A stretch of DNA of 64,000 nt from Streptosporangium oxazolinicum (GTDB taxonomy: Bacteria; Actinomycetota; Actinomycetes; Streptosporangiales; Streptosporangiaceae). The stretch spans positions 806,001-870,000 of the forward strand of contig NZ_BAABAQ010000001.1 in the NCBI RefSeq assembly GCF_039537505.1, read 5' to 3'. Both the position numbers and the translations under genes were made by a program. Every line of letters begins with the position of its first letter. Within the stretch, counting starts at the first letter, position 1. Below are positions 56,947 to 64,000 of the stretch, one piece after another. Below the pieces are notes generated by a model, which was not told the DNA's origin, searched no databases, and saw only the letters and a list, made by a program, of their open reading frames with translations.

Positions 56947-59868
56947 GTGCAGTTCAAGGTTCTGGGTCCGTTGCACGTCCGATCCGGCGACGCCACCCCG
57001 GCGCTGGGGCCGCCCAAGCAGCGGCTCCTCCTCGCGGTGCTGCTCGGCCACCCGCACGGCTTCGTCTCCGTCGACCACCTGGTCGACGCGCTGTGGGGAG
57101 CCGCGCCCCCGCCCTCCGCGGAGGCCAACATACGGCTCTACGCGCGCGGCCTGCGCCTGGTCCTGGGAACCCAGCGGATCCTGCGCGAGGGCCGCGCCGG
57201 CTACCGGCTCGACGTCGAGTGCGGCGAGGTCGACGCCTGCCGTTTCGTCGGGCTCGTCCAGGACGGGCAGGCGGCCCTGGCGACGGGCGACGCCACCGGG
57301 GCCCGGCGGTCGCTCGGCGAGGCGCTGAAGCTGTGGCAGGGGCCGCCGTTCTGCGACCTCCCCGCCGAGGCCGCCCTGCGCGAGGAGCGGTCCCGCCTGG
57401 AGGAGTGGCACATGGTGGCCCTTGAGCGACGGATAGAGGCGGACCTGCGCCTGGGACAGGACGCCTCCCTGGTGGCCGAGCTGACGGCGCTGGTGGACCG
57501 GAACGCCTTCCGCGAGCGGCTGTGGTCGCACCTGATGCTCGCGCTCTACCGGTCCGGCCGCCAGGCGGAGGCCCTGGAGACCTACCGGCGGGCACGCGGG
57601 ATCCTCGCGGACGAGCTGGGCCTGGAGCCCAGCCGGGAGCTGCGCTCGATGGAGAAAGCCATCCTCACCGCCGACCCGTGGCTCTGGAACGCGGCCGAGA
57701 ACCGGCCGCTCCGGGTGGACACCCGCACCGCTTCGGCACGTCCGCCCGCGTCCGGCCATCGGGAGGTGCCCGCCCAGCTGCCGGCGAGGCCCCTCGGATT
57801 CGTGGGGCGCGACGGTGAGCTCGCGCGCCTGAACGAGATCGCGTCGGGCGCCGACGAGGAAGCCAGGGTCGTCGCCGTCGTGGGACCGCCGGGGGTGGGG
57901 AAGACGGCCCTGGTGGTCCGGTGGGCTCACACCGCGCGTCACCTGTTCGGCGACGGGCAGTTCTTCGTGGACCTGAGCGGGTTCGGGGTCGGCAGACCGC
58001 TGGACCCGGGCCTGGTGCTGGAGCGTTTCCTGCGCGTCCTGGACGTACCGCTGTGGAGGATCCCCGCCGACACGGAGGAGCGGGCCGCCGTGTTCCGGTC
58101 GCTGGTGGCCGACCGGCGGATGCTGGTCGTACTCGACAACGCCGCCTCGGCCGCGCAGGTGCGCGCGCTGCTTCCCGGGGCCGCGCCGAGCCTGACACTG
58201 ATCACCAGCAGGCTCCGCCTGGACGGGCTCGCCACCACGCACGGCGTCCCGAGGATCCCGCTCGGACCGCTGCCGGTGGCCGACGCCGTCGCCCTGCTCC
58301 GGGACCGGCTCACCCAGGCGAGGCGCGACACGGGCGATGTCACGGGCAGCGTCACAGGCGGCGACACGGGCGACGTCACGGGCAGCGACACAGGCGGCGA
58401 CACGGGCAGCGTCACAAGCGCCGACTCGAACGGCGACACGGGCGCGGAGGAGCTCGCCGAGCTGTGCGACCGGATCCCCCTCGCCCTGCGGATCGCGGCC
58501 TCCCGCCTGGAGATGTCGGCGTACGATTCGGCCCTGCCCGCGCTGGTGGCGGAGATGACCGACGAGCGCGTGCGCCTGGACAGGCTCGCCGTCGACGAGA
58601 ACGAGATATCGATCCGAGCGGTTCTGCGCGCCTCGCTCCGCTCGCTGAGCGAGCCGGTCCGCGGGATGTTCCGGCTGCTCGGGCTGCATCCCGGCCCCGA
58701 GCCGTCCCTCGCCGTCGCCGCGGTCCTGGCGGGTACGGCGGCCGACGAGACGCGAGATCTGCTCGACCGGCTCGTGTCCGTCCACCTGCTCGCCCCCGTG
58801 TCCGGCGGCCACTACGCGATGCACGACCTGGTGAGGATCTACGCCCGTGAGCGTTTCCTGGCCGAGGAGAGCGCGAGTGAGCGGGAGCGGCGCATGACCG
58901 CGCTGCTGACCTGGTACCGGGACGCCGCCAACGCGGCCGACCGGGTGCTCCGGCCGAAGGAACGGCCCAACTTCACCTCCCCGACCCGGCCCGTGGGGTT
59001 CGCCGACGCCGCCTCCGCCCTGGCCTGGTTCGACGCCGAAGCCGCGAACCTCGACGCCGCGGTACGGCGCGCGGCGGAATCACATCCGGCGCTCGCCTGG
59101 CAGATCGCGGCGGCCATGTTCGGGTGGCTGAACCGGCGCCACCACGCGAGGCAGTGGGCCGACCTCTACACCGTCGCGGCGGACGCCGCCGCGACGGCCG
59201 GAGATCCCGCGGGCGAGGCGATGATCACGGGCCGGCTCGCCATCGTGCACAGCCTGCTGGGCGACACGGAGCGCGCCGTCTCCGCGTGCCACCGCGCGCA
59301 CCGGCTCCGGCTCGGGCTCGGAGACACCCTGGGAGCGGCCACGGCCCTGCTGAACCTCGCCGCCGCGTACATCAACGCCCACCGCCCGGAGGAGGCGATC
59401 CGGTGGCTGGAGGAGGCCGGATCCCTGGGAGCGCGACTGCCGGACGCCCACCACTTCACCGCCCTGCTGCACAGCAACCTGGGCGAGGCCCACCATCTCG
59501 CCGGACGCCTCACCCAGGCCATGAGCCACTACCGGATCTCCCTGGAGATCAGCGAGACGGGCTGCGGCGACCGGGACATCGCCCAGATCCTGGTCAGCAT
59601 GAGCGCGCTCCATCGCGACATGGGCGCCCATGAGGAGCCGATATCGTGCGGGGAGCGCGCCCTCTCACTCGCCACCCGGACCGGTGACACCCTGCTGCGG
59701 GCGGAGGCGCACGAGGCGCTCGGCCTCGCCCACGCCTCGCGGGAGCGTACCGGCGCCGCCGTGACCCACCTTGAGGCCGCCCTCGCCCTCTTCGAGGACC
59801 TCAGGCACCGCAGGGCCGGAGTGGTACGCGACCACCTCGACCGGCTCGGCGTCGCTCCGGCCGGTTGA
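56947..59868 (+). CDS. AfsR-like SARP regulator with NB-ARC ATPase and TPR domains
   Basis: 973 residues from GTG 56947, chosen because GGAAGGAG lies 7 bases upstream; a GTG 6 bases earlier is too close. SARP DNA-binding domain is at about 1-95 (FKVLGPLHVRSGDATPALGPPKQRLLLAVLLGHP) and the BTAD helical domain at about 95-240. The NB-ARC ATPase has Walker A VVGPPGVGKTAL (about 315) and RRMLVVLDNAAS-like Walker B, followed by helical and TPR repeats to the end. AfsR-type proteins activate secondary metabolism or morphological genes. A GDTGSVT repeat (58326-58442) is inserted in the ATPase half. No adjacent biosynthetic cluster; the target may be elsewhere. Confidence 0.9.
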   Translation: MQFKVLGPLHVRSGDATPALGPPKQRLLLAVLLGHPHGFVSVDHLVDALWGAAPPPSAEANIRLYARGLRLVLGTQRILREGRAGYRLDVECGEVDACRFVGLVQDGQAALATGDATGARRSLGEALKLWQGPPFCDLPAEAALREERSRLEEWHMVALERRIEADLRLGQDASLVAELTALVDRNAFRERLWSHLMLALYRSGRQAEALETYRRARGILADELGLEPSRELRSMEKAILTADPWLWNAAENRPLRVDTRTASARPPASGHREVPAQLPARPLGFVGRDGELARLNEIASGADEEARVVAVVGPPGVGKTALVVRWAHTARHLFGDGQFFVDLSGFGVGRPLDPGLVLERFLRVLDVPLWRIPADTEERAAVFRSLVADRRMLVVLDNAASAAQVRALLPGAAPSLTLITSRLRLDGLATTHGVPRIPLGPLPVADAVALLRDRLTQARRDTGDVTGSVTGGDTGDVTGSDTGGDTGSVTSADSNGDTGAEELAELCDRIPLALRIAASRLEMSAYDSALPALVAEMTDERVRLDRLAVDENEISIRAVLRASLRSLSEPVRGMFRLLGLHPGPEPSLAVAAVLAGTAADETRDLLDRLVSVHLLAPVSGGHYAMHDLVRIYARERFLAEESASERERRMTALLTWYRDAANAADRVLRPKERPNFTSPTRPVGFADAASALAWFDAEAANLDAAVRRAAESHPALAWQIAAAMFGWLNRRHHARQWADLYTVAADAAATAGDPAGEAMITGRLAIVHSLLGDTERAVSACHRAHRLRLGLGDTLGAATALLNLAAAYINAHRPEEAIRWLEEAGSLGARLPDAHHFTALLHSNLGEAHHLAGRLTQAMSHYRISLEISETGCGDRDIAQILVSMSALHRDMGAHEEPISCGERALSLATRTGDTLLRAEAHEALGLAHASRERTGAAVTHLEAALALFEDLRHRRAGVVRDHLDRLGVAPAG
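58326..58442 (+). repeat. microsatellite-like expansion inside the SARP gene
   Basis: GGCGACACGGGC, GGCAGCGTCACA and close variants alternate about ten times in frame, encoding GDVTGSVTGGDTGDVTGSDT and similar. It lies in the linker between the nucleotide-binding and helical parts. Confidence 0.8.
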
Positions 59869-60400
59869 AGGGTGTCTCACGGACAGCCGTATATACATGA
59901 CATATACGGCGCGTATCCGACCCGATGACACGATCTCGATAGCCGGTCTCCCGATCAGCTCCTCGGGAGAAATCATGATCACTATATCCCGGCCGCGGTC
60001 GGACGCTCAGCCCTCTCCCGGCTGAGACCTCGGCCGCGGCGCCGTGACGGGGCGCGACCATCGGGGCGCCGCGCACCGTTGACGTACGAAACCGTGATCA
60101 CCAACCGACGGCGACCACCCGCAGCGGTCGCCGTCGGTCCGACCACCGCCTTGGTGCCGTGCCGCTTCAGGGTCGGCGACGCCTCTCCATCGAACGCGCC
60201 GCCGTGCCCCCGCTGTCACCGAACCGACACAGCGGCACAGCGGCACTCCGGCACTCCGGCATCCCCGGGTACGGCGGACGCCTCGTACGGCGGGCGACCG
60301 GCGACGGGCGGTGGGCGACGGGCGGTGGGCGACCCGCCGCTGACCGCCCACCGTCGAACCCACCCCTCGGAGCGCGCGCCTGGGCGTCACCACTCGGCGG
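59869..60400. other. convergent intergenic region with a palindrome
   Basis: No gene seen. A palindrome, CCGTATAT (59887-59894) and ATATACGG (59902-59909) with a 7-bp spacer, stands out in GC-rich surroundings. GACGGGCGGTGGGC is repeated in tandem at about 60303-60332, and CACTCCGG/CACAGCGG words repeat near 60228-60255. Confidence 0.5.
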
Positions 60401-60970
60401 CTAGAAGCCCCTGCACTGGTCCTCCTTGTTGCCCCCGACGGCGTTGGCCTTCCCGGTCGGCGCCGGCCGGTTCTCCTTGCACTGGAGGTTGCCCTTGATC
60501 TTGTTCCCGTTGATCTGCGCGCCACCCCGGTTGCCGACCACCTGGACGCTGCCACCGACCCGGTTGCCGTTGGCCCTGAGGTAGCGGCTGTTGGCGTCGT
60601 ACTGGATGTCGGCGTTGATCCGCGACGACTCGACGGTGGCCGCGCCGCCCTGCTTCACCTGGACACTGCCGACGACGACCGACCCGCCGACGACCGAGAC
60701 ACTGGCGGCTCCCTCGGCCTGGACGTTGCCGACGACGTGAACTCCTCGGGCGACAAGGGTCGCGTTCCTCTCGACCTTGAGGGTGCCCTTGACCCGGGTT
60801 CCCTTGAGCGTGCAGGTGGCGCCCTGCGGCACGCGCACGTTGTCGAGGGTCACCGCGCCGAGGGTGCCACGGCAGGCGCGCTCCTCCGCCAACGCCGGGG
60901 TGGCGACGGCCACCGCTCCGACGGCGGTACCAAGGACGGCTCCGGCCAGCGCCATTCTGATCCTGCTCAT
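60401..60970 (-). CDS. secreted beta-repeat protein of unknown function
   Basis: 189 residues. Signal peptide MSRIRMALAGAVLGTAVGAVAVATPALA. The mature part consists of short repeats of the form G-x-V-x-V-x-x-x (TLKGTRVKGTLKVERNATLVARGVHVVGNVQAEGAASVSVVGGSVVVGSVQV), which should stack as a right-handed beta helix, similar to bactofilin-like or adhesive secreted proteins. Four Cys flank the repeat region at each end (CRGTL, TCTLKG; LQCKEN, QCRGF). Monocistronic. No specific family named. Confidence 0.75.
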   Translation of the reverse strand: MSRIRMALAGAVLGTAVGAVAVATPALAEERACRGTLGAVTLDNVRVPQGATCTLKGTRVKGTLKVERNATLVARGVHVVGNVQAEGAASVSVVGGSVVVGSVQVKQGGAATVESSRINADIQYDANSRYLRANGNRVGGSVQVVGNRGGAQINGNKIKGNLQCKENRPAPTGKANAVGGNKEDQCRGF

Positions 60971-61504
60971 GTCGTTCCTCCGTCAGTTTCGGCCCGAGCG
61001 GCTACCCGGCCCACCACGAAGCATCACGACCGGCGGTGAGGCGACCCTGAGGCCGACGTGAGAGTCCTCTCATCGAAAAGCACGCCGAATCGCCGGTGTC
61101 AGCCCTCGGGACGCTCCCGGTGGACGGGACGAGACCGGCCCCGACTCAGGCTGGAAATTTCATGAGCGTCGCGAGCGCCTGTGACAGGCACAGGCGAGCA
61201 CGGTGCCCGGCTGACATGTGTCCCGGTGCGCCACCCACCGCCAACGCCCCCGCCCTCGACGCCGACCAGAGGACACGCACCACGCCCTACGACGTCGGGA
61301 CCGCCAAGCAACACTTTGGACTTGACCGTACGGAGATCGGCCCGCGGAACGGGCGCGGACGCACACCGGCTCACCACCTGTTCGAACACATTGCCCCGGC
61401 GATGCTTTCGGCGAGCGGTCCAGACCACGCGCAGCACGTTTCGTTCACTCACAGTAATGGTAGGCATACGCGGAGTAGATCGCTGGACCGTCGAGAGGAT
61501 CATC
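60971..61504. other. divergent intergenic region
   Basis: It must hold the promoters of two secreted-protein genes. Open frames crossing it lack ribosome sites. Around 61440 an AT-richer patch (TCACTCACAGTAATGGTAGG) is a possible promoter for the 61505 gene. Nothing else recognised. Confidence 0.45.
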
Positions 61505-61813
61505 GTGAAGCGAATCGCCCTCGTCCCCGTCATCTCCGCCGCCATGGTCGCGGTCATGGGCAGTGCCGCCTACGCCTCGCAGTATGTGGCCTACGAAGGG
61601 CGGGGCTTCACCGGCCGGTCGGTGGTCATCGACCGGTGCGGCCCGTCCAACATCCCCTTCCACGGGTCGTACAAGTGGTACGGCGACGGTCAGAGCGGCC
61701 GTATGTACAACCAGCCCAACACGCAGGGGGTGACGCACTTCGAGCTGCCGTCCAACCGCAACGCGGAGCAGAGGACGCCCGTCGGCTGGAAGAGCATCTT
61801 CATCGTGTGCTGA
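61505..61813 (+). CDS. small secreted protein, beta/gamma-crystallin or inhibitor I36-like
   Basis: 102 residues from GTG 61505, with GAGAGG upstream. The signal peptide (VKRIALVPVISAAMVAVMGSAAYA) is followed by QYVAYEGRGFTGRSVVIDRCGPSNIPF, a Greek-key-like opening as in crystallin-fold proteins and the I36 peptidase inhibitor family of actinomycetes (xFxGxxxxxxxCxxxxxP). It ends GWKSIFIVC, so the two Cys may pair. Family call is tentative. Confidence 0.68.
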   Translation: MKRIALVPVISAAMVAVMGSAAYASQYVAYEGRGFTGRSVVIDRCGPSNIPFHGSYKWYGDGQSGRMYNQPNTQGVTHFELPSNRNAEQRTPVGWKSIFIVC

Positions 61814-61951
61814 CACCCGTGAGGCGGACGGTCCGTAGCCCGTCCGCCTCACGCTCCCGCGCTCACCGAGACACGGCACGAGGGAGAGCCGGTGGCGTGG
61901 ACGTTCGGGGTCGGCGAGGGCGACGTACTTCCCGCGGCGTGAGAGGTGAGG

Positions 61952-63148
61952 TCACAGCGCCCCGGGAGGGCCGGGCAGGACGATCTCGAAGAAGCCCTGC
62001 GCTCTGTACGTGGCGAGCTTCCTGGCCTTGCCGGTCCTGACGTTCACCGCGTAGGCGGTCATGGTCTGGTATGGCAGGTCGATTATCGCGGGCTCGTCGT
62101 CTGACGCCGTGGACGCCGGCCTGCACCGCACGGACATGGTGAGAGCCGTGACCTCCTCGGCGCTGAGCCAGGTGCGCAGCGAGATCCGGGAAACATCGGA
62201 GGGCAGCCCGCTGATGGCGGTCGTCTTCCGCTTCTTGCCGGTGAGCGTGTCCATCAGGGCGAGGTTGCCCTGACGGCACGGCTTCTCGGCGGTGCTGTGG
62301 TTCTCGATCACCGCGACGGTCTTCCCGTCGGGGGCGAGCGGGCTGAAGAAGTAGTCCACCGGCAGGATGACCGACGTGGAGTCGCCCTTCGAGGAGCTCG
62401 GCCACAGGTTCGAGATCGTCCGCAGCTGTGATCTGGGCGAGTATTCCGCGAGCGTGATGGTGGCGCCGTCCCGTGACAGGCCGATGGGGACCCAACGGGT
62501 CGGCAACTCGCGGACGACCCCGTCGCGCATATCGATGAGCAGCGCGGGGTCCTTGAACTCCGGGACCTTGCTGAAGGCCACGAATCGCCCGTCGTCCGAC
62601 AGCATCAAACGCGAGACGCTTCCCAGCCAGGCCTGCGGCACCTTGTTCGCAGCCGTCGTCTTCTGGCCCGATGCCAGGTCGCGGACCTGAAAGGTGCCCT
62701 CCTTGGCGCTGTAGTAGGCGATCTTCCGGCCGTCCCGGCTAATCGCCAGCGGGCTGTCTCGCAGGCCGGTGCGGCCGGGGGCGAGGCTGGGCAGCGCCTC
62801 CGGCACGTGGTAGGTCCTGCCGCTCCGGGTGACCACCCGCCAGCCTCCGTCCCGGCAATCCGACGGCGCCTTCCCGCTGTACGGCTCGCAGAAGGTCTTG
62901 TACGCGTGACTCAGCGGCCCCACCCCGCGCGTTGGCAGGTCGCCTCGGGAAGCGGCCTCCCGCGACCCGTCCGGCAGCAGCCGGATGGTGAACGTCGTAC
63001 CAAGAGCGACGACCGCGACCATGGCCGCCGCGAGGAGCGAGATCACGGTACGCCGCCTGCGATCACGCGTCGCGATCGTGCGTTCGGCCAGGTCCACCTG
63101 TGGGGACTCGTCGGCCAGGTCGACGAGCGCGTTCCGTAGCCAAGTCAT
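61952..63148 (-). CDS. membrane-anchored beta-propeller-like partner of the SigE-family sigma factor
   Basis: 398 residues from ATG 63148, which overlaps the sigma stop (ATGA). Residues 1-35 are a short cytosolic part (MTWLRNALVDLADESPQVDLAERTIATRDRRRR), then one membrane helix (TVISLLAAAMVAVVALGTTF) and a long outer domain with repeats like SPLAISRDGRKIAYYSA, LSDDGRFVAFSK, LSRDGATITLAEY and FFSPLAPDGKTVAVIEN, a TolB/WD40-like propeller. Such proteins follow SigE-type sigma factors in actinomycetes and may act as anti-sigma or sensing partner; this is by position. Confidence 0.8.
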   Translation of the reverse strand: MTWLRNALVDLADESPQVDLAERTIATRDRRRRTVISLLAAAMVAVVALGTTFTIRLLPDGSREAASRGDLPTRGVGPLSHAYKTFCEPYSGKAPSDCRDGGWRVVTRSGRTYHVPEALPSLAPGRTGLRDSPLAISRDGRKIAYYSAKEGTFQVRDLASGQKTTAANKVPQAWLGSVSRLMLSDDGRFVAFSKVPEFKDPALLIDMRDGVVRELPTRWVPIGLSRDGATITLAEYSPRSQLRTISNLWPSSSKGDSTSVILPVDYFFSPLAPDGKTVAVIENHSTAEKPCRQGNLALMDTLTGKKRKTTAISGLPSDVSRISLRTWLSAEEVTALTMSVRCRPASTASDDEPAIIDLPYQTMTAYAVNVRTGKARKLATYRAQGFFEIVLPGPPGAL

Positions 63149-63681
63149 CGGTGAGCCTCCTCGGTTTCCAGGTCGGCGAGCTTCGGCGCCAGTTCGGGAG
63201 CCAGTTCGCGTAAGCGGGCCAGCGCGTAGTGGGCCTGGCTCTTCACCGTTCCGATCGAGCAGCTCAGCAACTCGGCCGTCTCGCGTTCGGTCCTGTCCTC
63301 GTAGTAGCGCAGTACGATCACCGCCCGCTGCCGGGGCGGCAGCCGCATGAGAGCCTGGCGCACGACGAGCCGCACGATGGTGGAGTCCTCGCCCGAATAC
63401 GGCCGGTCGGGCGGGTCGGCGGTCGGGAGCTCGGCCCTGCCCCGGTGCCGCCGCCACGAGATGTACTGATTCAGCAGCGCCTTACGCGCGTACGCCTCGG
63501 GGTGCTCGACGCGCGACAGCCTGGACCAGCGTCCGAGCACCTTGAGCAGAACACTCTGCAGCAGGTCCTCGGCCTGGTGGGCGTCTCCCGTGAGCAGGTA
63601 GGCGGTGCGCATCAGCGCCTGCTGATGACCGGCGACGAACCCGCGGAAGCTGTCATTGCGATCCAAGGCGACTCCTCTCAA
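63145..63681 (-). CDS. SigE-family ECF RNA polymerase sigma factor
   Basis: 178 residues. Region 2: FRGFVAGHQQALMRTAYLLTGDAHQAEDLLQSVLLKVLGRW, followed by region 4: LPPRQRAVIVLRYYEDRTERETAELLSCSIGTVKSQAHYALARLREL. This is the actinobacterial SigE-family type (TIGR02983-like). Translationally coupled to the membrane protein behind it. The stress or surface signal is unknown. Confidence 0.92.
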   Translation of the reverse strand: MRGVALDRNDSFRGFVAGHQQALMRTAYLLTGDAHQAEDLLQSVLLKVLGRWSRLSRVEHPEAYARKALLNQYISWRRHRGRAELPTADPPDRPYSGEDSTIVRLVVRQALMRLPPRQRAVIVLRYYEDRTERETAELLSCSIGTVKSQAHYALARLRELAPELAPKLADLETEEAHR

Positions 63682-63886
63682 CCGTTACTGACGCCGGTGA
63701 CATGTCGAAAGGTTCGGTCCCGTCCGGCTGAAACTTCGGGTCGCGTTCGAATACGTCACCGGCTGCGGAGGCTCGGGATTCGACCCCCGGATGCGCGGTG
63801 AACCCAAATCACATTGGCAGCTCGGATCTCGGCCGTCGGGTGCTGCCGGTCTCTCTGGAAAGAGGTTGAACGGGGCTGAATCGCAC

Positions 63887-64000
63887 CTAGAACCGCAACC
63901 AGGAACCGGCTGTCACCGGCAGGCTGATCCCGGTGCTGCGCGCGGTCCCGATAGGCGCTCGGATTTCGTGCACGGTGATCACATCGCCTGGCTTGAGGTG
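63887..64000 (-). CDS. C-terminal end of a gene running in from the right
   Basis: On the minus strand, 37 codons run from the window edge to a TAG at 63887-63889. The end reads HLKPGDVITVHEIRAPIGTA followed by RSTGISLPVTAGSWLRF. The codon use is typical for this genome. LKPGDVITV suggests a beta-strand-rich domain, but no family can be named from so little. Confidence 0.6.
   Translation of the reverse strand, partial: HLKPGDVITVHEIRAPIGTARSTGISLPVTAGSWLRF

Noticed and set aside
56623..58824. A 733-codon minus-strand frame opposite the SARP gene
   Set aside because: Arg/Gly/Pro-rich with no domain; the plus strand encodes a clear SARP/NB-ARC protein in the same place.

Overview
The window is high-GC actinomycete DNA. 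Gene density, GTG starts, ECF sigma factors, SARP and LuxR regulators, secreted small proteins and a pSAM2-type integrated element all suggest a filamentous actinomycete, probably in or near the Streptosporangiaceae. The family assignment is an inference from gene types; no rRNA or other marker is present.

Left part (1-15.9 kb): ordinary accessory chromosome. It holds an acyltransferase cut by the window edge, a secreted tendamistat-like protein, a bicupin, and three regulator/enzyme pairs or groups: WYL regulator with epoxide hydrolase, TetR with a short-chain dehydrogenase, and ABC-F protein convergent with an MFS exporter. Small secreted or membrane proteins and an IS630 transposase fragment follow.

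Middle part (15.95-41.79 kb): a mosaic built onto one tRNA-Arg(ACG) gene (41719-41791, minus strand). Copies of the tRNA 3' half lie at 25672-25720 (49 bp identical), 24116-24157 (one mismatch) and, degenerate, at 15948-15988. The stretch before each of the two inner copies ends in the decayed C-terminus of a tyrosine recombinase; the stretch before the tRNA ends in an intact integrase. I read this as three integrative elements stacked in the same orientation. The rightmost (25.67-41.76 kb) is a complete actinomycete integrative and conjugative element (AICE) with Nudix/Pif-like, XRE, KorSA-like, Pra-like, TraSA-like, RepSA-like, Xis and Int genes. It carries two probable anti-phage cargoes, an OLD-family nuclease and an AT-rich three-gene ABC-3C system. 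The leftmost segment carries an ECF sigma factor with a frameshifted partner and the most interesting locus of the window, a four-gene operon (19456-23650).

That operon encodes a heme-oxygenase-like diiron oxidase fused to a C-terminal cupin, a Rieske protein, a PRMT7-like arginine methyltransferase and an APC-type amino-acid transporter. The first and third match the SznF/SznE pair that makes the N-nitrosourea of streptozotocin from arginine. All seven diiron-site residues are present, but two of the three cupin metal histidines appear lost. The locus may therefore make an N-hydroxylated methylarginine-type metabolite, or do different chemistry, rather than a nitrosourea.

Right part (41.8-64 kb): chromosome again. 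It holds ArsR/nitroreductase, a NarL-type two-component pair, a MaoC-like hydratase, a secreted phytase-like protein, two tandem secreted proteins that share a duplicated leader (one collagen-like), a hemerythrin protein, an OmpR-type two-component system facing a MacAB-like export operon, a large AfsR-type SARP regulator, secreted proteins, and a SigE-family sigma factor with a membrane-anchored partner. All gene calls are from reading translations and motifs; no database search was possible.
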